The notes: a model not told the origin generated them from the letters alone. A DNA stretch of 64,000 bases from Syntrophaceae bacterium (GCA_003153775.1 PMBI01000011.1:86303-150302), one strand, 5' to 3'. Positions 19,590 to 30,006 are shown, numbered from the stretch's first letter. Made by a program: numbers and translations.

Positions 19590-20897
19590 CTATTCCTCAT
19601 TAAGGCAGCCGGCACGGGTCTTAAGGCGCCTGAGGCGGTAAAGTAATGTATCCCTTTCCAAAGCTGTTCGGGGATTGGGAAGGCTGAGAGCTTGGTTTAT
19701 TATTTGGATGGCTTTCTGAAAATCACGCCGTCTATGCTCAAGATATTTGGCCATCTCTTCCACGGCAAAAAAATTACCGGCATTACAGAGAAGCATTGTT
19801 TCCCATATCTGGATGGCTTCTACCCAGCGACCGTGGCGCTTGTGCATGAGAGAAAGGCTTTTCCTCGCTTCATAGGCTGCATGAGGATCATCTGACTTTG
19901 ATAGTGCTTCGAGGAGACTCCGCGCGCCTGACGAGTCCCCGCGGTCAGCGAGGAGGCGGGATGCTGCCAGAAGGTCAGCATGGTCGTTCCGTACGATATC
20001 GGGTTTGGAGTCCAACAATTCCGCAAGGTGAATGGAAAGGGCCGCCATGGAAACGACGTCAAGGCGGTTGTGTTCAAAGACATCGGCCAAGAGGTGGGGA
20101 TCGTTGTATCTAAGCCAATCGAAGTAGCGCTGAGGAATCTCACTTCCCGGTATATCGCCGTAACGATGAAATCCGATGATGTCTTTCTCCATGGTGGCCA
20201 GACGATTATTTTCCAGCCGATGCCCGAAGAGGCGACGGGCGGGGTGAAGGAGATCAAGATTGGGCATGGCGGTCAGGCCGTCCGGGAGACGGTTAAGGAT
20301 GAAACGAGCCGCTAGAAGACCGACATCGAAGGTCTTGCCGTTGTAGGTTACGAGAAAGCCCTTTTCCTGTGCCACTTCGAGCAGAAAGTGGAGACAGGCC
20401 TTTTCTTCGGAGAAGTCACGGGCAAAAAGCTGCTGCGTACGGAATGTGTCATCTACAAACCAGCCGAGACCGATGAGGAAGGCAAACGTGCCAGTGCCGC
20501 CTGCCAGTCCGGTGGTTTCCGTGTCAAGAAATAAAGCATCTTTGCAGTCAAATGATGCTATATCTGCGTTATTGGCGAGAATGGCCGCGGCCTTCATATC
20601 AAGGGCCGTCATTTCTCTGATACTGCGGCTTCCGTGCTTCGAAGAACCCGCGTAGTGTGCATGGACGATAAGGAATTTTCCAAAGGCGTTGGCAACCTCT
20701 TCGCCTCGAATCACGTCCTGAAGCTGGAGGTGGCTTTTGTACAACCCGGGAGCGGCCTTCTGCGTACCGGCGGGCCGCCGCGACGTGACGGCTTCGATGC
20801 GCCTCCGCAGTTCGCTGATCTCATCAGCCCTTGGGGATTTCTTTTGCTTCGGTGAGTTCTCGCCTGTCAGGCGCTGCAACCGTTTAATTGTGCTCAT
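19590..20897 (-). CDS. RNase H-like exonuclease with TPR-like tail (YprB/MrfB-like)
   Basis: LFLDTETTGLAGGTGTFAFLIG; overlaps the helicase gene by 4 nt. Confidence 0.8.
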   Translation of the reverse strand: MSTIKRLQRLTGENSPKQKKSPRADEISELRRRIEAVTSRRPAGTQKAAPGLYKSHLQLQDVIRGEEVANAFGKFLIVHAHYAGSSKHGSRSIREMTALDMKAAAILANNADIASFDCKDALFLDTETTGLAGGTGTFAFLIGLGWFVDDTFRTQQLFARDFSEEKACLHFLLEVAQEKGFLVTYNGKTFDVGLLAARFILNRLPDGLTAMPNLDLLHPARRLFGHRLENNRLATMEKDIIGFHRYGDIPGSEIPQRYFDWLRYNDPHLLADVFEHNRLDVVSMAALSIHLAELLDSKPDIVRNDHADLLAASRLLADRGDSSGARSLLEALSKSDDPHAAYEARKSLSLMHKRHGRWVEAIQIWETMLLCNAGNFFAVEEMAKYLEHRRRDFQKAIQIINQALSLPNPRTALERDTLLYRLRRLKTRAGCLNEE

Positions 20898-23266
20898 GTC
20901 TTCTCGATAATCAAATCAAGTATGGCAAGGACCGTTTCCTTGGCAGTAGGACCTACCTCGAGTGTAGGTCCCACGCAACTTGGGCAGCCGTGTCTGCAAG
21001 GGCAGCTCCGAATGAGACTCAGTGCTGAGGCCAGGAGGTGGTCATGTTCTTGATAGAGGAGGTCCGAAAAACCGATCCCTCCCGGGTAGGCATCAAAGAT
21101 AAACACAGTTGGGTCAAAGGCGTCCGCCATCACACCGGTTGCATCCGTGGCGGTCTGAGACGATGTTGTGATGTAACGCGACCCAGCGCCGTGGCGGACA
21201 AACCATTCACCGCTCTTATCGCCGATGCATCTGTCAATATCGTGCGCGTCGGACATGAGGAGCATCGATGCAAGGTGGTGAAGGCTGTAAGCGAGGCCGG
21301 CAAGTCCGTCAATGATTTCCGACTGAGTATAGGAGAGATCGTTCAGCATGTCCCTGGGTATGGTGAACCAGTAACTCGTGGTGTGCATATCTTTTTCCGG
21401 GAGCGTAACATCGCCGTAACCGAGATTCTCGGAAGTATAAAATTTAATCTTCTTATATCCCACAACCTTTCGCACCACCTGCACCTCACCATGTTCAACG
21501 ATGATCTTTTGCCGGAACTTCTGCGCGAAGCTGTCGATAACCCGGACATTTGTATATGTCATGGCATCGGTGTAATAATCCACATCGACCTTGTGGACGA
21601 ACGCCGTCTTGCGTTCGAGGTCGAGCTTGTCCACATAGAACTGCTGGGATTCCATCATGTAGATGGCGTCATCATGAACCATGGAAAAGGCGCTGTCCCA
21701 GTCTATCTCGGCGATTACCTTGTGCGCCCCTGCCTCCGTGGCGTCCACGACCACGACATTTTCAGGATTGATGCTCCGGAGGCTGACTTCATCGGCGGGA
21801 TAGCTCTCTGCTGTCCAGTGCCAGCGGTCATCGACCTTGTGCAGGACGCCTTTCTCTTCAAGATAGTTAAGGAGCTCCTCGAGATTTTCGCCCCCGAAGC
21901 GTTCTCCTTTTTCGAAGGGAAGTTCAAAGGCGGCGCTCTTCAGGTGGTGAAGGAGTATGAGGAGATTTTCGGGATTGACCCGGCAGTGCTCGGGTGACCG
22001 GGAAAAGAAGTAATCCGGATTCTCCACGATGAACTGATCCATCGGGTTACTCCGGGCAATGAGTATAGCGAGGCTGTGCCCCATCCGCCTTCCGGCACGG
22101 CCGGCCTGCTGCCATGTGCTCGCGATAGAGCCAGGGTATCCGACCATGATGCACGATTCCAGGTCGCCGATGTCAATTCCGAGCTCGAGGGCGTTAGTGC
22201 AGACCACGCCCATTACCTCCCGGTCACGGAGTCCCTGTTCTATTTCCCTCCGTAGATTGGGCAGATAACCGCCGCGGTAGCCCGTAACAAAATGTGTATC
22301 GAGGGCCTTACCTTTGGCAAATTGATCCTTGAGATACTTTGTGAGTATCTCCACAGTGAGGCGGCTTGTGGTAAATACGATGGTCTGGATTTCATTTTGG
22401 ATAAGTTCTATCGCCAGCTTTCTCGCCGGTGTCATGGCAGATTGACGGATTCCCAGTTCACGGTTGACGATGGGCGGGTTGTACATGATGAACGTCTTGG
22501 AAGCCATCGGAGCGCCGCTCCTGTCGATCAGTTCCACGGGCCGCTCCAGCAGACGCTCAGCATGCTCCTTCGGGTTTGCAACAGTTGCCGAGCAGCAGAT
22601 GAAGACAGGGTCCTGGCCGTAGAAACGGCAAATCCTGACGAGGCGCCTGATAACGTTTGTAAAATGCGAGCCGAACACTCCCCTGTAGACGTGAAGCTCG
22701 TCGATGACTATGTATTTAAGATTAGCAAAAAGTTTCTGCCACTTCGTATGGTGCGGGAGTATTCCGGCATGGAGCATGTCCGGGTTAGTGACTACGACAT
22801 GTCCCTGCTTGCGGATGGCCTGGCGGGCGTCGTCCGGCGTATCGCCGTCATACGTATATGTCTTTATGTCCGCCCGCAGGGCGGTGATCAGACTGTGCAC
22901 CTCTTGCATCTGGTCCTGGGCGAGGGCCTTGGTGGGAAAGATGTAGATGGCGCGTGTTTCCGGCTCTTCAATAATTTTGTGGAGTACGGGAATGTTATAA
23001 CAAAGGGTCTTCCCGCTCGCTGTGGGTGTGATGATCACCACATCACGGCCTCTTCCTATGAGATGCACGGCCTCGGCCTGATGGCTGTAGAGCTGATATA
23101 TCCCTCTTGCCTTGAGGACGGATTGAATGCTCGGGTGAACCCAATCGGGAAAGGGGGAGAATTTGCCCTGAAAAGCGGGCAGCTTCTTCATCGCCCGGAC
23201 GTTTTCCATGAAGCTCCGGTCGTTTTCCTTCCGGGAAAGCAGTTCTTTTATGGTCAAGGTGGGCAT
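20894..23266 (-). CDS. DEAD/DEAH box helicase with Cys-cluster C-terminal domain (YprA/MrfA-like)
   Basis: TPTASGKTLCYNIPV, DELHVYRGVFGSH, QQAGRAGRR, SCPCRHGCPSCVGP. Confidence 0.88.
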   Translation of the reverse strand: MPTLTIKELLSRKENDRSFMENVRAMKKLPAFQGKFSPFPDWVHPSIQSVLKARGIYQLYSHQAEAVHLIGRGRDVVIITPTASGKTLCYNIPVLHKIIEEPETRAIYIFPTKALAQDQMQEVHSLITALRADIKTYTYDGDTPDDARQAIRKQGHVVVTNPDMLHAGILPHHTKWQKLFANLKYIVIDELHVYRGVFGSHFTNVIRRLVRICRFYGQDPVFICCSATVANPKEHAERLLERPVELIDRSGAPMASKTFIMYNPPIVNRELGIRQSAMTPARKLAIELIQNEIQTIVFTTSRLTVEILTKYLKDQFAKGKALDTHFVTGYRGGYLPNLRREIEQGLRDREVMGVVCTNALELGIDIGDLESCIMVGYPGSIASTWQQAGRAGRRMGHSLAILIARSNPMDQFIVENPDYFFSRSPEHCRVNPENLLILLHHLKSAAFELPFEKGERFGGENLEELLNYLEEKGVLHKVDDRWHWTAESYPADEVSLRSINPENVVVVDATEAGAHKVIAEIDWDSAFSMVHDDAIYMMESQQFYVDKLDLERKTAFVHKVDVDYYTDAMTYTNVRVIDSFAQKFRQKIIVEHGEVQVVRKVVGYKKIKFYTSENLGYGDVTLPEKDMHTTSYWFTIPRDMLNDLSYTQSEIIDGLAGLAYSLHHLASMLLMSDAHDIDRCIGDKSGEWFVRHGAGSRYITTSSQTATDATGVMADAFDPTVFIFDAYPGGIGFSDLLYQEHDHLLASALSLIRSCPCRHGCPSCVGPTLEVGPTAKETVLAILDLIIEKT

Positions 23267-23589
23267 AGAAGCTCCGTATTATTTCGCGCCCGTTGGTTTG
23301 CTGGAAGTAGATTCCGAGAGATAGATAATATAATAATTCACGATGCCGCCGGAATTTCTATCGATGGGGGAAATCCTGTTATTTGTCTTTCAGATCCGTC
23401 ATCTATTTACCCCCTTTCTCATTCTTCCACAACATATTTTTATAGATGTGAAATCCAGGTTGGCTTCGCGCGAGATTTGTGTTTAATAATATATTGACTG
23501 TTGAGAAGCAGACAAACCATTCTTAACAGTGAAGGGCAAGTTCGGTTCAGACGCCGTAAGAATGGGATTCCTGGTCAGTAGCATGGGGG

Positions 23590-24168
23590 ATGCTTTTGAA
23601 AATTCGCCGTTGTGGGTGGGCTAATAACGTTGCACTGATAGAGTATCACGACCTTGAATGGGGAGTGCCGATCCACGACGATCGAACCCTGTTCGAATTT
23701 CTCATTCTCGAGGGTATGCAGGCAGGCCTGAGCTGGGAGACTGTCCTAAAGAAGCGGGCAAGCTACCGCACTGCATTTGATAACTTTGACCCCGCAGCCA
23801 TAGCAGCTTACAGGCAAATTAAGATCAGGCAACTGCTTGCGAATGATAATATCATCCGAAATAGGTTGAAGATTGAGGCTGCCGTCGGCAATGCGAAATC
23901 GTTTCTTGTCCTGCAACAAGAGTTCGGCACGTTCGACGAATATGTCTGGAGATTCGTTCATGGCCGGCCGAAGCAGAATAAATATCGATCGGGGGATGAT
24001 ATTCCGGCGCAAACAACAGAATCAAATGATCTGAGTAATGACCTGCGGCGATACGGGTTTAAGTTTGCGGGTCCGACAATCTGCTATGCTTTCATGCAGG
24101 CAGTGGGGATGGTCAATGATCATCTCGTGGATTGTTTCCGTCATAAACAGGTCGGTTCATTGGCTTGA
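23590..24168 (+). CDS. tag: DNA-3-methyladenine glycosylase I
   Basis: RRCGWANN...YHDLEWGVPIHDDRTLFEFLILEGMQAGLSW...KRYGF-like FKFAGPTICYAFMQAVGMVNDH. Confidence 0.95.
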   Translation: MLLKIRRCGWANNVALIEYHDLEWGVPIHDDRTLFEFLILEGMQAGLSWETVLKKRASYRTAFDNFDPAAIAAYRQIKIRQLLANDNIIRNRLKIEAAVGNAKSFLVLQQEFGTFDEYVWRFVHGRPKQNKYRSGDDIPAQTTESNDLSNDLRRYGFKFAGPTICYAFMQAVGMVNDHLVDCFRHKQVGSLA

Positions 24169-24209
24169 CTACACGGGCCGACGGAGATCGCCAGGAATTG
24201 TAAAGTTGA

Positions 24210-24238
24210 GACGGGACAGGCGAGATGTCTGTCCCGTC
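24210..24238. terminator. Hairpin between convergent tag and hcp
   Basis: Perfect 10-bp GACGGGACAG / CTGTCCCGTC, 9-nt loop; no clear U-tract. Confidence 0.4.
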
Positions 24239-24253
24239 GGGCAGGTTTATATC

Positions 24254-25882
24254 TTAACCGAGGATGGCCTTCAAATCCGCCTCCGGCGTTGTGATAGGCT
24301 TGATCTCGAATCTCTTGACGAGAAAATCGAGGACATTGGGCGAGGTAAACGCCGGAAGAGACGGACCCAGACGAATATTCTTTATGCCGAGGGCGAGCAG
24401 TGTAAGGAGAATTGCGACCGCTTTCTGCTCGTACCATGAGAGTACCATAGAAAGAGGAAGCTCATTTACACCGACACCAAAGGCCTTGGAAAGCGCCAAG
24501 GCGACCTGAATCGCTGAGTAGGCGTCGTTGCACTGTCCGACATCGAGCAATCTCGGAATCCCTCCAATGTCTCCCATGTCTTTATCAAAAAAGCGGAACT
24601 TGCCGCAGGCGAGCGTAAGGACTACGCAGTCCTTCGGAATCAGCTCGACGAATTTGGTGTAGTAGTTGCGGCCGGGTTTTGCACCGTCGCAGCCGGCAAC
24701 AAGGAAGAAATGGCGAATACTCTTATTCTTGACGGCTTCAATGATCTTATCGGCAACGCTCAGTATGGCATTCCTGCCAAAGCCCACGGTGACGGATGCT
24801 TTTTCCATATCTGCAGTGAAGCCGGGCAGCGCCAGCGCCCTCTTGATCACCGTTGTGAAATCACGGTTTGTAATATGGTTGACGCCGGGCCAACCTACCT
24901 GGCCGGAAGTAAAGATATTCGACAAATATGATGACTGCGGTTTCTGGATGCAGTTTGTCGTCATAAGAATAGCCCCGGGAAAGTCACCGAACTCCTTTGC
25001 CTGATTCTGCCAGGCCGTGCCGTAGTGACCGTAGAAACGTTCATACTTCTTCAGGCCGGGATAGCCGTGGGAAGGCAGCATCTCTCCATGGGTGTACACA
25101 TAGATGCCTTTTCCCGCCGTCTGCTTCAGGAGTTCTTCCAAGTCTTTAAGGTCATGCCCCGAGACAAGGATCGCCTTGCCCTTCTTTACGCCAAGGGGAA
25201 CCTTGGTAGGTACGGGGTGGCCGTAGGCGCCCGTATGTGCGGCATCAAGGAGTTCCATCGCCCTGAGATTCATTTCGCCGCACTTGAGAACCAGATTGAT
25301 CCCTTCGTCGAGCGTCATATTCTCATTGGCAAGCTCGGTCAGGCCTTCCTGAAGAAACGCATATAACGCAACATCCTCCTTGCCGAGAATCGCAGCGTGG
25401 TCTGCATAGGCCGCAATTCCGCGCATGCCGAAGAGGGCTATGTGCTTGAGGGAGAGGACATCATCGCTCACGGCGGGATAGGATTTCAATCCTGTTTTCT
25501 CGCCCTGGGCGACCAGTTCATCGGAGGTGGGAGCCGGTTTGAAGCGGACGGAATCGTGTGCAAAACGGACGTTGCCGCCGGCTCCTTTGACCTTGATAAT
25601 CAAGGCGTCTCTGTACTGAACACATTGCCGGAGCATGGTTGTAAATCTTTCTGGGTCAAAGTTGACATTGGTTAGCGTGGCAAAAAAAGAGCCGCAGATA
25701 AACAGGTCAATGTCGCGGTCAACAACACCAACCTTCCTCCCTTCGACGGTAACAAGAGAGAGCCCTGTCAGGGCATATGTCAGCAGGTCCTGTAATGCGG
25801 CAACGTCTGCCTGCTTGCCGCAGACGCCGGCCTTGGTACATGCCTCACCTTTTGCGGTTTGTTCACATTGGTAGCAAAACAT
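24254..25882 (-). CDS. hcp: Hydroxylamine reductase / hybrid cluster protein
   Basis: MFCYQCEQTAKGEACTKAGVCGKQADVAALQDLLTYAL; GHDLKDLEELL. Confidence 0.97.
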   Translation of the reverse strand: MFCYQCEQTAKGEACTKAGVCGKQADVAALQDLLTYALTGLSLVTVEGRKVGVVDRDIDLFICGSFFATLTNVNFDPERFTTMLRQCVQYRDALIIKVKGAGGNVRFAHDSVRFKPAPTSDELVAQGEKTGLKSYPAVSDDVLSLKHIALFGMRGIAAYADHAAILGKEDVALYAFLQEGLTELANENMTLDEGINLVLKCGEMNLRAMELLDAAHTGAYGHPVPTKVPLGVKKGKAILVSGHDLKDLEELLKQTAGKGIYVYTHGEMLPSHGYPGLKKYERFYGHYGTAWQNQAKEFGDFPGAILMTTNCIQKPQSSYLSNIFTSGQVGWPGVNHITNRDFTTVIKRALALPGFTADMEKASVTVGFGRNAILSVADKIIEAVKNKSIRHFFLVAGCDGAKPGRNYYTKFVELIPKDCVVLTLACGKFRFFDKDMGDIGGIPRLLDVGQCNDAYSAIQVALALSKAFGVGVNELPLSMVLSWYEQKAVAILLTLLALGIKNIRLGPSLPAFTSPNVLDFLVKRFEIKPITTPEADLKAILG

Positions 25883-25966
25883 AACTGGTCTCCTTCAAAT
25901 CATTTTTGTCCGGTTCAGAGAGATAACCGATATAGTACGAAGCTTGGCACAATAATTTGTGACGGT

Positions 25967-25984
25967 CATTGACTTATGTCAATG
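25967..25984. promoter_or_regulatory. CRP/FNR-type (HcpR-like) operator upstream of hcp
   Basis: Perfect palindrome CATTGAC-TTAT-GTCAATG, 85-102 bp upstream of the hcp start. Confidence 0.65.
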
Positions 25985-26039
25985 GACCTTGATATTCGCT
26001 GCTCGAAAATATTTCTTTCGCACAGACCGAGCGCAGGTG

Positions 26040-26324
26040 CTATTTGAAAAGATCATCGAGTTTCTTTCTGGTAAAGTCCTTATCGTCTTTTGCCGTTCCT
26101 TCGGATGCGTTATCTTTGAATTTGAAGTAATCGCAGAAGTTGGCTCGCTCCTTATCAATGACCCTCTCCGCCTGAGACTCACGGCATTGATTGTAATACT
26201 TCGGATCGTAGTGGCGGCAGTTGCGGCAGCAGCGAAGGTCCGCCTGGCACATAGGGCATGTGTCTTTCCGTCCTACTGTTTTGGGAACATCAATTTCCTT
26301 CTTGCATTTGTGACACAGCATCAT
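26040..26324 (-). CDS. Small zinc-ribbon protein
   Basis: CHKCKKEID...CPMCQADLRCCRNCRHYDPKYYNQCRESQAERV...ANFCDYF Cys-rich pattern; ATG at 26324. Confidence 0.75.
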   Translation of the reverse strand: MMLCHKCKKEIDVPKTVGRKDTCPMCQADLRCCRNCRHYDPKYYNQCRESQAERVIDKERANFCDYFKFKDNASEGTAKDDKDFTRKKLDDLFK

Positions 26325-26712
26325 AAACAAGGTGATGTTCTAATGGCTATCTTCTGTTGTAAATCTGCGCAAAGGCGAAATTCGCCGTCGATCCTGCAAG
26401 TCACTGTTTCTAAGTTTAGATTAAGTGTACAACGGATTCAATAACTTTTTGCGGTGCAGTAGATTGTGAGAGAAGACGGATCTGATGGAGAGGGCTTCTT
26501 CCGGGACGGGTGCAGAAACCGCGCTGTGGTGTTTCCGATAATGACTAAAGAAAAATTCTTATTGATAATGAGGGGCTTTAGTGGTAATAGACGGCTCCGG
26601 TGGCGTCATGAACGGTTTCATGACCCCGCTGACATCCTCAGTCTATAAAGATCAGGATGAAAGAAGGCTTTTCTATCCCGGTTGACGAAATGGAATTAAG
26701 GACGGAAACCGC

Positions 26713-26786
26713 TGGGGGATCGTTCAATGGTAGGACAACGGACTCTGACTCCGTATATCCAGGTTCGAATCCTGGTCTCCCAGCCA
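26713..26786 (+). tRNA. tRNA-Gln (anticodon CUG), CCA encoded
   Basis: TGGGGGA acceptor pairs with TCTCCCA; CTCTGAC anticodon loop; GGTTCGAATCC T arm; discriminator G + CCA. Confidence 0.93.
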
Positions 26787-27122
26787 AATGAACCGGACAA
26801 TTAGCTGCCTCACCCCGTTACTGATATCCGAGAAGAACTCAATTCGCCCAATTCTCTGACTCATCGAGCTTTTTTGCACTTCTCCCTCATTCTTTGCGCT
26901 GCAGGTATGAAACAGCTGTGACATGCTATTTCATGTCTCGTAAAATGTGCCGTCTTCAATACGTAGTCGCATGCGTATATGTCGTGTCAGATTGGACTTT
27001 ATATCTCCAAGTTATAATTATGATTATTTTATTGATGCGAAGATTCAAATCGGATATATACCATCCGTAGTTTGCAATCCGAGCCCGATTTGATAGCAAC
27101 CAGAAGAGGATAGGGAGGTCCA

Positions 27123-27776
27123 TTGTCGATGCAGAGATATACTCTTCGTGTAATCATTATTGTTATGTTGACAGTCGCCGCGTATGTCTCGTATTGTTCA
27201 GCATATATTTTTGATGAGCGTATGTTGAATATCGCCACGTTCTTGGTTCTCACCCTGACACTTGTTGCCTTGATCATTTATGCGTATGACACGAATTTGA
27301 TTGCATCCATGGCCCGTGCAAGATGGGAGCGGGAGCATATTTTAGAATCTTACTATTCAATGACTCTTGTCCCCCGGAAAGATAATGACAGAGGGCGCAC
27401 TATATTTCTCATCGGTAATCCGTCCACCCTGATGCTTCGCGCAAAAGTCTGGTGTCATCTTCAACTCAACGGCGAGTCGGTTGAGATCGACGATGATTAT
27501 AACGGTCAGAATACCTGGTACATATTCCCCCAGCAGATCAGTCAGGGATGGTTTGAAATCGCGGATATCCTTGCAAAGAAAGGCAAGACAATAGAGTCGA
27601 TGACCATTGAAGCGTCTGAAGCCGATCATAGCAAACAATTAACTATGGATCTTGAGATAGAATTCAGAAATGAATTGGACATCCGCAGAAGGTTGCCCCT
27701 GCGGAGGCACTGTTTCGATTGTAAAGACTGGCAGTGGATTCCCGATATTACCAAGCAGGACGAGTGGAAGGCCTGA
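27123..27776 (+). CDS. Hypothetical protein with two N-terminal TM helices
   Basis: Open 217-codon frame; hydrophobic VIIIVMLTVAAYVSYCSAYIF and ATFLVLTLTLVALIIYAY. Confidence 0.65.
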   Translation: MSMQRYTLRVIIIVMLTVAAYVSYCSAYIFDERMLNIATFLVLTLTLVALIIYAYDTNLIASMARARWEREHILESYYSMTLVPRKDNDRGRTIFLIGNPSTLMLRAKVWCHLQLNGESVEIDDDYNGQNTWYIFPQQISQGWFEIADILAKKGKTIESMTIEASEADHSKQLTMDLEIEFRNELDIRRRLPLRRHCFDCKDWQWIPDITKQDEWKA

Positions 27777-27807
27777 ATGAGCACTTCGGACAGCGCAAGG
27801 GGATAGA

Positions 27808-28185
27808 ATGATCCGTAGATATTACAAGAAAAGAAGCGAGCGGGGCTTCACGATCATCGAGTTGCTCTTTATTGTTCTTATTCTTAGTCTCTTGGCAGCA
27901 ATTGCCATACCTCAGTTCGTGGCGTACAGAACAAGGGCTTACAATGCGGCAGCGAACGTGGGTGTGAAGAGTGCGTACCAGGCGTCGCAGGCTTTCTTCA
28001 GCGTTTCACCGGGAGGGATGGTCTCGGTAGCCCTTCTATCGGTCTATGGATATAACGCTAACGTGCCCATAATATTAACATTGGGCGGCACCGGCCATAT
28101 AACTAACTTCACGTTGCAGGCAGTCCATAGTGGCGGCAGCTCAACCTTTACTGTTGATGAAAGAGGTGATGTCACACGAAGTTAG
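27808..28185 (+). CDS. Type IV pilin-like (prepilin) protein
   Basis: ERG|FTIIELLFIVLILSLLAAIAIPQFVAYRTRAYNAA prepilin signature. Confidence 0.88.
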   Translation: MIRRYYKKRSERGFTIIELLFIVLILSLLAAIAIPQFVAYRTRAYNAAANVGVKSAYQASQAFFSVSPGGMVSVALLSVYGYNANVPIILTLGGTGHITNFTLQAVHSGGSSTFTVDERGDVTRS

Positions 28186-28314
28186 CAGTCTCTGCTATTG
28201 TTCGATGAAACGGAGTCGATAATAATATTTGGTCAGAGACGATAACAGCCGCCAAATACCACACGGAGATTCCTGTCAGGCACATCGAGATTCTGATTTT
28301 ATACTGCCTGCGGA

Positions 28315-30006
28315 TTACTTCCCCTTCTCCGTGATTTTTGCCCAGGCATCGCGCAATGTAACTGTGCGGTTGAATACCAGGGCTTTATCTGAAGAATCAA
28401 CGGAATCCACACAGAAATAGCCGACCCGTTCAAACTGGTAGAGACTTCCGGAGATGGCAGCTGCCATGCTTGGCTCCACTTGGCACGATCGGAGAATCTC
28501 CAGCGATTTCGGATCGAGTGAGAGAGTCATGTCTGATTCCTTCGTCAGAGGATCGGCGACGCGGAAAAGGCGATCATAGAGACGGACTTGAGCCGGAAGA
28601 GCATGCAGCGCCGAGACCCAGTGTATGGTTGCGTCCACCTTCCGTCCGTCGGGGGCAAATCCGCTTCGTGTCTCCGGGTCGTATGTACAGCGCAATTCGA
28701 CTACCTCTCCCGTACGCTCATTCTTAACAGCACGCACACACTTAATAAAGTAGCCGTATCGCAGACGAACCTCCCTGCCGGTGGAGAGCCTGTAAAACTT
28801 CTTGGGCGGATTCTCCATAAAGTCATCTGCGTCGATGTATAGCTCGCGAGAGAAGGGGACTTTCCGGGAGCCCATGGCGGTATTTTTAGGATGATAGGGG
28901 CATTCGAACTCCTCAACCCGCCCTTCCGGGTAATTGTCAATTACAACGCGCAGTGGTCTGAGAACGGCCATGACGCGTGGGGCCCTTTCATTTAAATCCT
29001 CCCTCACACAGTGCTCAAGCAGCGCCATATCCACGATGCTGTCATTCTTGGCCACGCCGATGCGCTCGCAGAAGCTCCGTATGGCCTCCGGAGTGTAGCC
29101 CCGTCTGCGCATGCCCGAGATGGTGGGCATCCTGGGGTCATCCCACCCGTTGACAAGCTTTCTTTCAACCAGTTCCAGAAGCTTGCGTTTGCTCATTATT
29201 GTATAGCTGAGGTTGAGACGGGCAAATTCGATCTGCTGCGGTTGATGTTCGACTTCCAATTCGTCAAGGAACCAATCATAGAGAGGACGATTGTTTTCAA
29301 ATTCGAGAGTGCAGATGGAATGTGTAATTCCTTCGATGGAGTCAGAGAGACAATGTGCGAAGTCATACATGGGGTAAATGCACCATGCGTCACCGGTTCT
29401 ATAATGTGTCTCTTTCTTAATGCGGTACATGACCGGGTCACGCATGGTAATATTCGGCGATGCCATATCAATCTTTGCGCGAAGGACATGTGTTCCGTCC
29501 GGAAACTCTCCGGCACGCATGCGTTCTAAGAGATCGAGGTTCTCTTCAATTGTCCTGTTTCGATATGGGCTTTCTTTCCCCGGTTCTGTGAACGTGCCGC
29601 GGTACTGACGAATCTCATCGGCACTCAGACTGCAAACAAAGGCCTTGCCCATCTTTATAAGCTGCAGGGCGTATTGGTATAGTTTTTCATAGTAATCTGA
29701 TGCATAGTATAATCGCTCTTCCCAGTCGAAGCCCAGCCACTTGACGTCCCGAATGATGGCATTCACATATTCCATGCTCTCGCCGGTTGGGTCTGTGTCA
29801 TCCATGCGCAAATTGCATGTACCTCTGTATTGGGCTGCGATACCAAAATTAAGGCAGATGGACTTGGCGTGCCCGATATGGGGATATCCGTTAGGCTCCG
29901 GCGGGAATCGGGTAGCCACACGTCCCTGATACTTGTTCGTTTTCATGTCGTCTTCTATGATATCCCTGATAAAATCGGAGGGAAGCGATGAATTGGTTTG
30001 GACCAT
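28315..30006 (-). CDS. glnS: Glutaminyl-tRNA synthetase
   Basis: [35 protein letters not shown]. Confidence 0.96.
   Translation of the reverse strand: MVQTNSSLPSDFIRDIIEDDMKTNKYQGRVATRFPPEPNGYPHIGHAKSICLNFGIAAQYRGTCNLRMDDTDPTGESMEYVNAIIRDVKWLGFDWEERLYYASDYYEKLYQYALQLIKMGKAFVCSLSADEIRQYRGTFTEPGKESPYRNRTIEENLDLLERMRAGEFPDGTHVLRAKIDMASPNITMRDPVMYRIKKETHYRTGDAWCIYPMYDFAHCLSDSIEGITHSICTLEFENNRPLYDWFLDELEVEHQPQQIEFARLNLSYTIMSKRKLLELVERKLVNGWDDPRMPTISGMRRRGYTPEAIRSFCERIGVAKNDSIVDMALLEHCVREDLNERAPRVMAVLRPLRVVIDNYPEGRVEEFECPYHPKNTAMGSRKVPFSRELYIDADDFMENPPKKFYRLSTGREVRLRYGYFIKCVRAVKNERTGEVVELRCTYDPETRSGFAPDGRKVDATIHWVSALHALPAQVRLYDRLFRVADPLTKESDMTLSLDPKSLEILRSCQVEPSMAAAISGSLYQFERVGYFCVDSVDSSDKALVFNRTVTLRDAWAKITEKGK

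Noticed and set aside
22292-23497. Long antisense ORFs (22292..23497 +, 21038..21997 +, 401..1204 -, 9201..9776 -, 29011..29529 +)
   Set aside because: They overlap well-supported genes on the other strand and have no recognisable domains; shadow ORFs.
25959-26444. 161-aa ORF on plus strand
   Set aside because: Overlaps the Cys-patterned zinc-ribbon gene on the minus strand and the hcp operator; no domain signature.
26724-26924. ORF 26724..26924 minus (LGDQDSNLDIRSQSPLSYH)
   Set aside because: It is the antisense translation of the tRNA-Gln gene, a classic spurious peptide.
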